Source: Sphaerisporangium melleum (lineage in GTDB: Bacteria > Actinomycetota > Actinomycetes > Streptosporangiales > Streptosporangiaceae). From it: a stretch of 58,494 nt of DNA. Positions within the stretch are counted from its first letter, which is position 1; each line of letters begins with the position of its first letter. Of this stretch, positions 51,465 to 58,494 are shown one piece after another. The notes below the pieces were generated by a model, which worked only from the letters and a program-made list of their open reading frames with translations, did no database searches and had not been told where the DNA came from. A program made the position numbers and the translations under genes. The stretch covers positions 1 to 58,494 of the forward strand of contig NZ_BMNT01000046.1 of NCBI RefSeq assembly GCF_014646695.1, read 5' to 3'.

Positions 51465-52646
51465 TCATCGGGCAGGCGGCATTTTCTGTGGGGAGTCGGC
51501 GCGGTGGTGGGTGGCGGCTTGGCGGTAGGCGTCGCGCAGGCCGTCCGCCAGGGCTCCCGAGTCGTACGCGGCGGCGGCCGAGGAGGCGAGGCGGGCCCAG
51601 GTGGCGCGCACCTGCGGGTCCTCCAGGCCGCGCAGCAGCTCGGTGAACTCCGGCACCGTCCGCGCGTGCAGGTAGGCGTCCTTGAGCCAGTCGCGGTAGC
51701 AGGGGAGGTCGGGCACCACCACCGGCAGGGCGGCGGTCGCGGCCTCCAGCGTGGCCAGCCCGAAGGTCTCGTGCTTGGACGGCAGGAAGAACACGTCGGC
51801 GGCGGCGCACCGGGCGAAGACCTCCTCCCGCGGCACCAGGCCGGTGAAGGTGACGTTCTCCGGCGCGGTCTCGCGCAGCCGGGCCAGGTCGTGCCGGGCG
51901 TCGGACAGCATGCCGAACTGCATCCCGCCGACCCAGACGAACCGCAGGTGCGGCAGGCGGCGGGCACAGGCGACGAACTCCTCGACGCCCTTGCGCGGCT
52001 GCACCTGCCCGACGCCGAGGACGACCAGGCGCTCGTCCCAGCCGAACTCGCGCCGCAGCTCCGCCCGCCGCCCGGCGAACGCGCGGATGCGCCGATCGTC
52101 GACGGCGTTGCTCATCAGCACGACCGGCCTGCGCACGCCGAGCTCCTCCAGCTCGGCCGTGGTCGCCTTGCTCACCGACAGCACGAGCGTGGCCAGATCG
52201 AAGACGCCCCTCATGTAACGGTTGACGAGGCCGCGCACCAGGTGGGCGCCCTTGATGCTGCCGATCAGGGTCTCCGGGGTCACGTGGGCGCTTATCAGCC
52301 GGGGGCCGCGGTGCGCCATCATCCGCAACGCCGCGAACGGGCCCATCGTGTGCACGTGGAGGATCACGTCCTTGCGATAGGCCCGCAATCCGGAGACCTT
52401 CCGGATATCCGGCATTCGCTTTATCGCGTGCAGGCTTTCCTCATAGACGCTGTGCACGCCGTGCCCGCGTACGGTGAACACCGATTCGGACATCACACTG
52501 ACCGGGACGGGCTCCGCCGCAGGTGCACCGGGGGAAGAGTGGTCACCGGCGGACGAGGAAACCGCGTCTTGGGGGTCGAGGAGAAGGGGGGAAGCAGTGG
52601 AGCGCCGCCGGGCGACGCGGCGAATACGTTTACCGATCACGGCCAC
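51465..52646 (-). CDS. Family 4-type glycosyltransferase
   Basis: 393 residues, GT-B fold. The N domain begins at VPVSVMSESVFTVRGHGVHS (residue ~47) and has DVILHVHTMGPFAALRMMAH. The C domain has LGVGQVQPRKGVEEFVACAR, VTFTGLVPREEVFARCAAAD and the EX7E motif in SKHETFGLATLEAATAALPV. It transfers a nucleotide sugar to a lipid, glycan or small molecule; the acceptor is unknown. The first ~45 residues are basic then low-complexity, and start GTG 52646 has no clear ribosome site. An upstream start is still needed because the first beta strand precedes the internal Met at 52493. Confidence 0.8.
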   Translation of the reverse strand: MAVIGKRIRRVARRRSTASPLLLDPQDAVSSSAGDHSSPGAPAAEPVPVSVMSESVFTVRGHGVHSVYEESLHAIKRMPDIRKVSGLRAYRKDVILHVHTMGPFAALRMMAHRGPRLISAHVTPETLIGSIKGAHLVRGLVNRYMRGVFDLATLVLSVSKATTAELEELGVRRPVVLMSNAVDDRRIRAFAGRRAELRREFGWDERLVVLGVGQVQPRKGVEEFVACARRLPHLRFVWVGGMQFGMLSDARHDLARLRETAPENVTFTGLVPREEVFARCAAADVFFLPSKHETFGLATLEAATAALPVVVPDLPCYRDWLKDAYLHARTVPEFTELLRGLEDPQVRATWARLASSAAAAYDSGALADGLRDAYRQAATHHRADSPQKMPPAR

Positions 52647-52860
52647 GCGCTCATGCTAGGACAAAAGCCCAGGAAAAGCCATAGAACTATTAATCACCCG
52701 GAAATCAATAAATGGTCGCCCATTCGTTAGATAAAACGGTGATCCTGTTAACCTCGCCCGCATTATCAGCCGGATGCACGCTTCTCCAGCACCGCCAGGC
52801 GTCACCTCTCCCCGGGTGATCCCCCGTTCCCGGCAGCCGGCGAGGCCGCTGGACGACGGC

Positions 52861-52890
52861 GACGCCCGGTTCATGAGCCCCACCGGCGGC
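52861..52890. repeat. Direct repeat copy 1 (pairs with 53283-53312)
   Basis: The segment starting GACGCCCGGTTCATGAGC occurs here and again 422 nt downstream, with two mismatches in 30 nt and further similarity after it. Confidence 0.7.
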
Positions 52891-53234
52891 GCGGCGCGGG
52901 TCGTTCACGATGGAACGGCTTCCTGTTCCCTGTCACGCACGTGGCCCGGAATCACCTGGAAGCCGTCATGCGGCGCCCCGAATGGAGGCCCAGTGGGGTC
53001 GACCATGCCTTGCCTACTCGGCCCGGCTCGACATCGTCGCGCAGCGCAGCCGGGTGACCCTGGTGTCTCCATTCGCGCGCGGCGCCGCGCTCCCCGCCAG
53101 GGACGTCGTCCCGCGGTGCTCTCAGGGGCCGTACGGCTCGCTCGCGGGGCTGCGCTCAGCGAGGAATGGTCGGATGTCTCCGCCGCAGCACTTGATCTGG
53201 ATCTTCCGGCCCCCTACTGTCCACCTATCCGACA

Positions 53235-53260
53235 GTTTCGGAAACCCCATCGAAACTTTC
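53235..53260. promoter_or_regulatory. Paired palindromes upstream of GH3
   Basis: GTTTCGGAAAC (53235-53245) and GAAACTTTC (53252-53260) lie seven nt apart. The second equals the site at 5711. They sit ~350 nt before the GH3 start. Confidence 0.45.
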
Positions 53261-53282
53261 AAGAGGCCCGCCAGATGACAGA

Positions 53283-53312
53283 GACGCCCGGTTCATGAGC
53301 GCCATCGGCGGC
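53283..53312. repeat. Direct repeat copy 2 (pairs with 52861-52890)
   Basis: The same GACGCCCGGTTCATGAGC sequence, slightly diverged, in the GH3 leader region. Confidence 0.7.
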
Positions 53313-53607
53313 GGTGCGGCGCGCACTCCGGCTCTGCCCGCGCCCGCCCGTCCTCCCCCGGCCCCCGTGGGCTGTGGTCCGGTCCGCGCTCCGGGCGTGG
53401 AGCGGGTCGCCGTACCCCTCGGCACGCACGCAGCCCTGACTCGACCGAACTCAACACCATTGGCTGTCCAGACCCCGGTACGGCATCGGCATTCCCGGTC
53501 CGCCGGGTGCGGTGATGCCGTCCATGGTGCCCATCCTGTCGTCTATCTGTTCGCCCGCTGCGCCCTGCTCCAAGGGCTGATGGGCGTCGGAGGAAAGTGA
53601 CCGCATC

Positions 53608-55989
53608 GTGTCCGTAGAGACAGACCCCGCCACTCCCCTCTGGCAGGACCCCGGCCAGGACGCCGAGACCCGCGTCGAGGCGCTCATCGCGGAGATGACC
53701 GTAGAGGAGAAGGTCGCGCAGTTGTTCGGCGTCTGGGTCGGCGCCTCCCGCGAAGGCGGGGAGGTCGCACCACACCAGCACGAGTTGACCGACTCCGTGG
53801 ATCTCGAAACCCTGCTGCCCGCCGGAATCGGGCAGCTCACCCGCCCGTTCGGCACGGTTCCGGTCGACGCGGCGGTCGGCGCGCTGTCCCTGCTGCGGAC
53901 GCAGGAGCGGATCAGGGGCGCCAACCGGTTCGCCATCCCCGCCCTGGCCCACGAGGAATGCCTGGCCGGCTTCGCGGCCTGGGGGGCCACGGCCTACCCC
54001 GTGCCGCTGTCGTGGGGCGCCACCTTCGACCCCGCGCTGGTCCGGGAGATGTCCGCGGCCATCGGCGCCGACATGCGCGCCGTCGGGGTGCACCAAGGGC
54101 TGGCCCCCGTGCTGGACGTGGCGCGCGACGCCCGGTGGGGCCGGGTCGAGGAGACGATCGGGGAGGACCCCTACCTGGTCGGCACCATCGCCACCGCCTA
54201 CGTCCAGGGCCTGGAGTCCGCCGGCATCGTCGCCACGCTCAAGCACTTCGCCGGGTACTCCGCCTCGGTGGCGGGGCGCAACCACGCCCCGGTCGCGATG
54301 GGCCCGCGCGAGCGCGCCGACGTCATCCTCGCCCCGTTCGAGATGGCCGTGCGCGAGAGCGGCGTACGGTCGGTCATGCATGCCTACACCGACACCGACG
54401 GGATGCCGTCCGCGGCCGACGAGTGGCTGCTGACCGGGCTGCTGCGCGACACCTGGGGCTTCGAGGGCACGGTGGTCGCCGACTACTTCGCCATCACCTT
54501 CCTCAAGATGACGCACGGCGTGGCGGGAAGCTGGGCCGAGGCTGCGGGCACCGCACTGGCCGCCGGGGTGGACGTGGAGCTGCCCACCGTCAAGACGTTC
54601 GGCACGCCCCTGCTGGAGGCGATCGCCGACGGGCGGGTGCCCGAGGCGCTGATCGACCGGGCACTGCGCCGGGTGCTGCTGCAGAAGGCCGAGCTCGGGC
54701 TGCTCGACCCCGACTGGAGCCCGCTGCCTCCCGGACTGGCGAGCGCCGACCTGAGCGACCCCGAGGCGCTGCGCGGGACCATCGACCTGAACTCCCCGGC
54801 CAACCAGGCCATCGCCCGGCGGCTCGCCGAGCAGGCCGTCGTACTGCTCGGCAACGACGGGACGCTGCCGCTGCGGAACCCCGCGAAGATCGCGGTCATC
54901 GGCCCCAACGCCGACGACCCGCTGGCCGTGCTCGGCTGCTACTCCTTCCCCCTGCACGTGCTGGTCAACCACCCAGACGTGCCCACCGGCATCGGGCTGC
55001 CCACACTCCAGGAGTCCTTGGCCGCCGAGTTCCCCGGCACCGAGATCGTCACCGCGCCGGGCGCCACCCATGGCGGCACCGACACCGGCGGCTTCGCCGA
55101 GGCGGTCGAGCTGGCCCGCGGCGCGGACGTCGTCGTGGCGGCGCTCGGCGACCGTGCCGGACTGTTCGGGCGGGGCACCAGCGGGGAGGGCTGCGACGCG
55201 GAGTCCGCCGCACTTCCCGGCGTGCAGCAGGGGCTGCTGGACGCGCTCATCGCCACCGGCACGCCCGTGGTCACCACGCTGCTCGCCGGACGGCCGTACG
55301 CGCTCGGCGACGCCGTGGAGGGCTCGGCGGCGATCGTCCAGTCGTTCTTCCCCGGCCAGGAGGGCACCGCGGCGATCGCCGGCGTGCTGAGCGGGCGGAT
55401 CTCCCCGTCCGGGCGCCTGCCGATGAGCATCCCGCGCCGGCCCGGTGTGCATCCCTCGACCTACCTGTCGGCGCGGCTGGCGCACGCCACCGAGGTGTCC
55501 AACATCGACCCGACCCCGGCCTTCGGGTTCGGCCACGGCCTGTCGTACACCACGTTCAGCTGGTCGGACCTGGAGGTCGAGGCCGGACAGGCGGGTACGG
55601 ACGGCGAGCTGCGGCTGGCCTGCACCGTCCGCAACACCGGGGAACGCGAGGGCACCGAGGTCGTGCAGCTCTATCTGCACGACCCGGTGGCCTCGGTGGT
55701 GCAGCCGGTCCAGCGGCTGATCGGCTACGCGCGGGTGCCGCTCGCCCCCGGACAGGCGAGCCGGGTGCGGGTCACCGTGCCCGCCGACCTCGCGTCCTTC
55801 ACCGGCCGGGAGGGCAGGCGGATCGTCGAGCCCGGCGAGCTGGAGCTGCGGTTCTCCGCGTCGAGCACCGACGCGCGGCTGACCGCGACCGTCACGCTCA
55901 CCGGCCCGGTACGCCAGGTGGACCACACCCGCCGCCTGCACGCGGTCGTCACCGTCTCCGCCCTCGGCGGCGCGGAGGACCCCGCCTAG
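53608..55989 (+). CDS. GH3 beta-glucosidase/beta-xylosidase
   Basis: 793 residues, no signal peptide, so probably cytoplasmic. The GH3 N barrel (~20-340) has EMTVEEKVAQLFGVW, ALAHEECLAGFAAWGATAYP, DARWGRVEETIGEDPYLVG, LKHFAGYSAS, and nucleophile D292 in GTVVADYFAI. The C domain (~390-610) has EQAVVLLGNDGTLPL and FFPGQEGTAAIAGVLSGRIS PSGRLP. A fibronectin III-like domain ends the protein. It removes terminal beta-linked sugars from oligosaccharides imported by ABC systems. The start is GTG 53608; GGAGG lies 14 nt away, an unusually long spacing, so the start is tentative. Confidence 0.9.
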   Translation: MSVETDPATPLWQDPGQDAETRVEALIAEMTVEEKVAQLFGVWVGASREGGEVAPHQHELTDSVDLETLLPAGIGQLTRPFGTVPVDAAVGALSLLRTQERIRGANRFAIPALAHEECLAGFAAWGATAYPVPLSWGATFDPALVREMSAAIGADMRAVGVHQGLAPVLDVARDARWGRVEETIGEDPYLVGTIATAYVQGLESAGIVATLKHFAGYSASVAGRNHAPVAMGPRERADVILAPFEMAVRESGVRSVMHAYTDTDGMPSAADEWLLTGLLRDTWGFEGTVVADYFAITFLKMTHGVAGSWAEAAGTALAAGVDVELPTVKTFGTPLLEAIADGRVPEALIDRALRRVLLQKAELGLLDPDWSPLPPGLASADLSDPEALRGTIDLNSPANQAIARRLAEQAVVLLGNDGTLPLRNPAKIAVIGPNADDPLAVLGCYSFPLHVLVNHPDVPTGIGLPTLQESLAAEFPGTEIVTAPGATHGGTDTGGFAEAVELARGADVVVAALGDRAGLFGRGTSGEGCDAESAALPGVQQGLLDALIATGTPVVTTLLAGRPYALGDAVEGSAAIVQSFFPGQEGTAAIAGVLSGRISPSGRLPMSIPRRPGVHPSTYLSARLAHATEVSNIDPTPAFGFGHGLSYTTFSWSDLEVEAGQAGTDGELRLACTVRNTGEREGTEVVQLYLHDPVASVVQPVQRLIGYARVPLAPGQASRVRVTVPADLASFTGREGRRIVEPGELELRFSASSTDARLTATVTLTGPVRQVDHTRRLHAVVTVSALGGAEDPA

Positions 55990-56066
55990 ACCACCGCGGG
56001 GCGGCCGGCCTCGGGGGTCTGGCCGCCCCCCGGTGACACAGATGGCCGGGTACGGCTAAAGGGCTA

Positions 56067-56080
56067 TGGGAGCGCTCCCA
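56067..56080. promoter_or_regulatory. CelR/CebR-type operator
   Basis: TGGGAGCGCTCCCA, a perfect 14-bp palindrome, equals the operator of actinobacterial cellulase/cellobiose repressors (CelR of Thermobifida, CebR of Streptomyces). It lies 49 nt before the Cip1-like ATG. Confidence 0.88.
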
Positions 56081-56128
56081 ACTCCCGTAGTTTGCTCCTG
56101 ACATCACCCGTCACAAAGGAGCATTGTG

Positions 56129-56923
56129 ATGCGCAGATGGTTATCCGCGGCCGTGGTGGCCGCCCTGCTGCCGCTCACGGCCACCCAGGCCGCCTCCGCC
56201 GCCGGGCACGGCGCCGGCACCTGCGGGAGTAGAGCGCTGCTGTTCTGCGAGGACTTCCAGGACCTGCCCCTCGGCGGCGCCGCCAGCCTCGACTGGGGCA
56301 TCGACACCAAGCACGGCACGCTCACCGTCGAGCGCGGCGGGCACGGAGATCGCGGCGGCCAGCAGGTGCTGCACATCCGCACGCAGGGCAACGGCCGCGC
56401 CTTCCTCAAGGTGGACGACTTCGCCCCGCCCGGCAACGGCTTCTACGGCCGGGTGCGACTGCGGGTCAAGGCGTTCCCCACCGCCCCCGACTGGGCGCAC
56501 TACACCCTCATCGAGGCCACCGGCGCCGGACCCGAGATCGTCCGCCCGCTCGGCGGGCAGTACGTCCCCGTCGTGAACGGCGGCACCGCCCTGTGGGGGG
56601 TCGGCGCGGACGGCGGCCCCACCGGCGACTGGACGAACTGGCGCGAGTCGGACCCCTCGCGGGCCGGCGTGTGGCAGTGCGTGGAATGGCGGATGAACCC
56701 CGCCGACAACCGGATCTCCGTGTGGTTCGACGGGGTGCCGCGACCGGGGCTGAGCGCGTCCACCCGGGAGCACGGCGGCAACGACGTCGACTTCGTCTTC
56801 CCCCGCTTCGACACCGTCAAGCTGGGCTGGCAGCTCTACCAGCCGAATCCGACGCCTGCCGCCTATGACGTGTGGATGGACGACATCGCGCTGAGCACCC
56901 AGCGGGTGGGCTGCGCCACCTGA
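56129..56923 (+). CDS. Secreted Cip1-like protein (polysaccharide-lyase-like jelly roll)
   Basis: 264 residues. Signal peptide 1-~26 (AALLPLTATQAASAAG), then one domain: LLFCEDFQDLPLGGAASLDW, GQQVLHIRTQGNGRAFLKVD, PGNGFYGRVRLRVKAFPTAP DW, ALWGVGADGGPTGDWTNWRE, LGWQLYQPNPTPAAYDVWMD DIAL. The pattern matches my recollection of Cip1-like proteins, named for a cellulose-induced fungal protein with a lyase-like beta-jelly-roll. ATG 56129 follows AAAGGAG with seven-nt spacing. The CelR-type operator just upstream ties it to cellulose degradation. There is no carbohydrate-binding module. Enzymatic activity is not certain. Confidence 0.78.
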   Translation: MRRWLSAAVVAALLPLTATQAASAAGHGAGTCGSRALLFCEDFQDLPLGGAASLDWGIDTKHGTLTVERGGHGDRGGQQVLHIRTQGNGRAFLKVDDFAPPGNGFYGRVRLRVKAFPTAPDWAHYTLIEATGAGPEIVRPLGGQYVPVVNGGTALWGVGADGGPTGDWTNWRESDPSRAGVWQCVEWRMNPADNRISVWFDGVPRPGLSASTREHGGNDVDFVFPRFDTVKLGWQLYQPNPTPAAYDVWMDDIALSTQRVGCAT

Positions 56924-56959
56924 CCGCGCAGCCCACCGGTCCCGGCCCCTCGCACCGCC

Positions 56960-56999
56960 GGCGTCCGCCGAGCCTCCTTCCGGGGGCTCGGCGGACGCC
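56960..56999. terminator. Bidirectional terminator hairpin
   Basis: GGCGTCCGCCGAGCC (56960-56974) pairs exactly with GGCTCGGCGGACGCC (56985-56999) around a 10-nt loop, between the convergent Cip1-like and DUF3103-like genes. Confidence 0.85.
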
Positions 57000-57042
57000 C
57001 GCCACGAGCAGTCCCGCGTCGAGCGGGCGGCCGGGCGAAGGC

Positions 57043-58155
57043 TCAGAGTTGGGACACCCAGTAGGGGGCCACGTCCATCCAGCCGTTCCCCCGCGCGCCG
57101 TACAACCGGCCGCTGCTGGCGGTGGACAGCGTGTACCAGGAGTCCACGTAGTCGGGGTCGTCGGTCCACCAGGAGGTGGGGATGGCCGAGATGATCGCGC
57201 TGACCAGCGGGATGTACGCGCCGCCGTCGGCGATGGTCAGCAGCGCGGTCGCGATGGCCTGGGCGAGTTGCTGGTAGTTGGTGTCGCCGTCGTCCTCCAT
57301 CATCACGATGTCGGCCAGGTTGTACTTGTAGCCGTTGAAGTGGACCAGGAGCTGGTTCGGGTAGTAGGTGGTGCCGTCGTTGTCCAGGTAGGGCATCTGG
57401 ACGACGTTGACGGTCGCCTTGCCGTCCAGGCCGAAGCCGCCGACGATGCTGAAGATCTCGGCGTCGCCCTTGATCCACGGCTCCTCGTCGTCCGACAGCC
57501 GGACCGCGTTGACCTTGGTGGCCCAGTACCCACCGGCGGCCTTCGCGGTCGCCGTCGGCCGCAGCGCGGTCACCCCGCGCGCCGACAGGGATTTGCGCAT
57601 CAGGTCGAGGCCCAGGGGCAGGGCCTTGGCCACGTCGACCTCCACCACCAGCACCGGCCGCTCGGGGGCCTTCGCCGGGTCGAGGGCCACCGTGCCGCCG
57701 AGCGGGTCGTACGCGGTGATCGAGGCGGCCTCGTCGTCGGAGGGGGCCGCCGCGACCAGCGGAAGCTCACCGCGGGCCAGCCCGGCGCGCATCTCGTCGG
57801 TGGCGAGGCGGAGCCGCAGCAGTGAGCCGCCGGTGGCGGGGAGCCCCTTGGCGGCGAGCACGGCCTCGTTGGCCGCACGCGCGGCCTGCGCGACACCGGT
57901 GCTCGCGGTGATGCTCAGCAGGTCCGCGGACGCCGAGGCGGTCGCCGATGTGGCACGGTCGCGGACCTCCCGGTCGGCCAGCGCGGCGGCGACCTGCCCG
58001 GCGAGACGGTCGGTGATCGCCGACACCGTGCCTGCGGCGGCGGGGGCCGCGGACGAGGCGGCGGGAGCCGGATCGGTGGGGGAGGCGAGGGCGGTTCCGC
58101 TGGTCAGGGCCAGCGCGGCCACGGTGGCGAGCGCGGCCGTGAGGACTCGGGTCAC
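57043..58155 (-). CDS. Secreted DUF3103-like protein
   Basis: 370 residues. The signal peptide (LTAALATVAALALTSGTALA) is followed by an Ala/Pro-rich stretch. The mature part contains RPVLVVEVDVAKALPLGLDL, AVRLSDDEEPWIKGDAEIFS, VNVVQMPYLDNDGTTYYPNQ, LADIVMMEDDGDTNYQQLAQ and a DDPDYVDSWYTLS tail. I assign it tentatively to DUF3103, an extracellular family of unknown function; the acidic loops (DDDGDTN-like) may bind calcium. GTG 58155 has AAGGAG eight nt upstream and starts the signal peptide. Confidence 0.72.
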   Translation of the reverse strand: MTRVLTAALATVAALALTSGTALASPTDPAPAASSAAPAAAGTVSAITDRLAGQVAAALADREVRDRATSATASASADLLSITASTGVAQAARAANEAVLAAKGLPATGGSLLRLRLATDEMRAGLARGELPLVAAAPSDDEAASITAYDPLGGTVALDPAKAPERPVLVVEVDVAKALPLGLDLMRKSLSARGVTALRPTATAKAAGGYWATKVNAVRLSDDEEPWIKGDAEIFSIVGGFGLDGKATVNVVQMPYLDNDGTTYYPNQLLVHFNGYKYNLADIVMMEDDGDTNYQQLAQAIATALLTIADGGAYIPLVSAIISAIPTSWWTDDPDYVDSWYTLSTASSGRLYGARGNGWMDVAPYWVSQL

Positions 58156-58417
58156 GAGTCTTCTCCTTCGGTCAGGGTTCCGGCCGGAGGGGGTGTCCTG
58201 GCCGGAGCAGCGAGACAGATGGAGAGTGACAAACGGCGACAATTCGGGAAATGTGGATATCTGCCAGGGAGCAGATCATCCTTCTGTCTGCCTTTACGCT
58301 ATCCCCACTTGGACAGTCAGCCCGGCGCACAGGCCCCTCTCGCGATCAATCGAACACGATGCCCACCCGCCCGCCATCGCCCCCGCTACCACCTCACCGC
58401 CCAAGCCCGCAGGCCCC
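58156..58417. other. Upstream region of the DUF3103-like gene
   Basis: Holds the promoter region of the DUF3103-like gene, with an AT-richer part near 58210-58320. I see no gene. It ends in the heptamer repeat at the window edge. Confidence 0.45.
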
Positions 58418-58494
58418 CTCACGGCTCACGGCTCACGGCTCACGGCTCACGGCTCACGGCTCACGGCTCACGGCTCACGGCTCACGGCTCACGG
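58418..58494. repeat. (CTCACGG)n heptanucleotide tandem repeat
   Basis: Eleven exact copies of CTCACGG run from 58418 to the last base, so the array is cut by the window edge and its true length is unknown. Confidence 0.95.

Larger units (their letters stand above)
52647..53607. other. Divergent region between glycosyltransferase and GH3
   Basis: 961 nt. The stretch 52670-52770 is AT-rich, fitting the glycosyltransferase promoter. A 30-nt sequence at 52861 recurs at 53283. Palindromes that may control GH3 lie at 53235-53260. Open frames here lack ribosome sites and family resemblance, so I call no gene, though a decayed one cannot be excluded. Confidence 0.5.

Noticed and set aside
52774-53298. 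Open frame between the glycosyltransferase and GH3 as a gene
   Set aside because: No ribosome site, no family resemblance, and biased composition; I treat it as intergenic.

Overview
The window is very GC-rich, with GTG and TTG starts, strong GGAGG-type ribosome sites, many 4-nt gene overlaps and actinobacterial protein families (DUF5753 and DUF397 regulators, CBM2-tailed secreted enzymes, a HATPase_c anti-sigma-like kinase). It looks like chromosomal DNA of a filamentous actinomycete, probably near Streptosporangiaceae. That placement is inference. I see no rRNA, tRNA, phage or transposase genes.

Layout. (1) 0.1-3.2 kb: a developmental-type regulatory set, with an anti-sigma-like ATPase operon divergent from an XRE/DUF5753 regulator and its DUF397 partner. 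(2) 3.4-3.6 kb: a three-repeat type I-E CRISPR mini-array with no cas genes in the window. (3) 3.8-11.4 kb: secreted carbohydrate-acting proteins: a PQQ-type sugar dehydrogenase with CBM2, a GH2 enzyme with a ricin-type lectin domain, a zinc metallopeptidase and a CE3-like esterase with CBM2. (4) 11.8-14.7 kb: a glucose-dehydrogenase-like enzyme, an NTF2-like protein, a CHAP amidase and a SHOCT protein. (5) 15-29.9 kb: a stress or dormancy-like block: universal stress protein, P-type ATPase, GH65 phosphorylase, HTH-flavin-reductase-like protein, Cys-type formate dehydrogenase with a NuoEF-like partner, PRPP synthetase, a phosphoribosyltransferase-hydrolase fusion and a CHRD protein. (6) 30-34.9 kb: a sugar ABC importer of the YtfQRT-YjfF type under LacI-like operators. 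(7) 35.7-40.6 kb: the kdp potassium ATPase operon, led by a 27-codon membrane peptide. (8) 40.8-45.7 kb: a two-gene conflict or immunity cassette, EACC1-like plus caspase-nSTAND-WD40. (9) 47.1-50.6 kb: TrkH, TrkA and NhaA ion homeostasis. (10) 50.6-52.6 kb: a HigBA-like toxin-antitoxin pair and a glycosyltransferase. (11) 53.6-58.2 kb: a GH3 glucosidase/xylosidase, a Cip1-like secreted protein under a CelR-type operator, a DUF3103-like secreted protein, and a heptanucleotide repeat at the window edge.

Themes. Plant-polysaccharide use links regions 3, 6 and 11. A short motif, GAAA-N-TTTC, recurs upstream of the sugar dehydrogenase, the CE3 esterase/glucose dehydrogenase pair and the GH3 gene, with a near match at GH2, and suggests a shared regulator. 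Potassium and sodium control (kdp, Trk, NhaA) flanks the caspase cassette on both sides. The most notable system is that EACC1/caspase/nSTAND/WD40 operon. It is preceded by a 1.4-kb gene-free stretch with two LacI-like palindromes and a 58-nt minisatellite.
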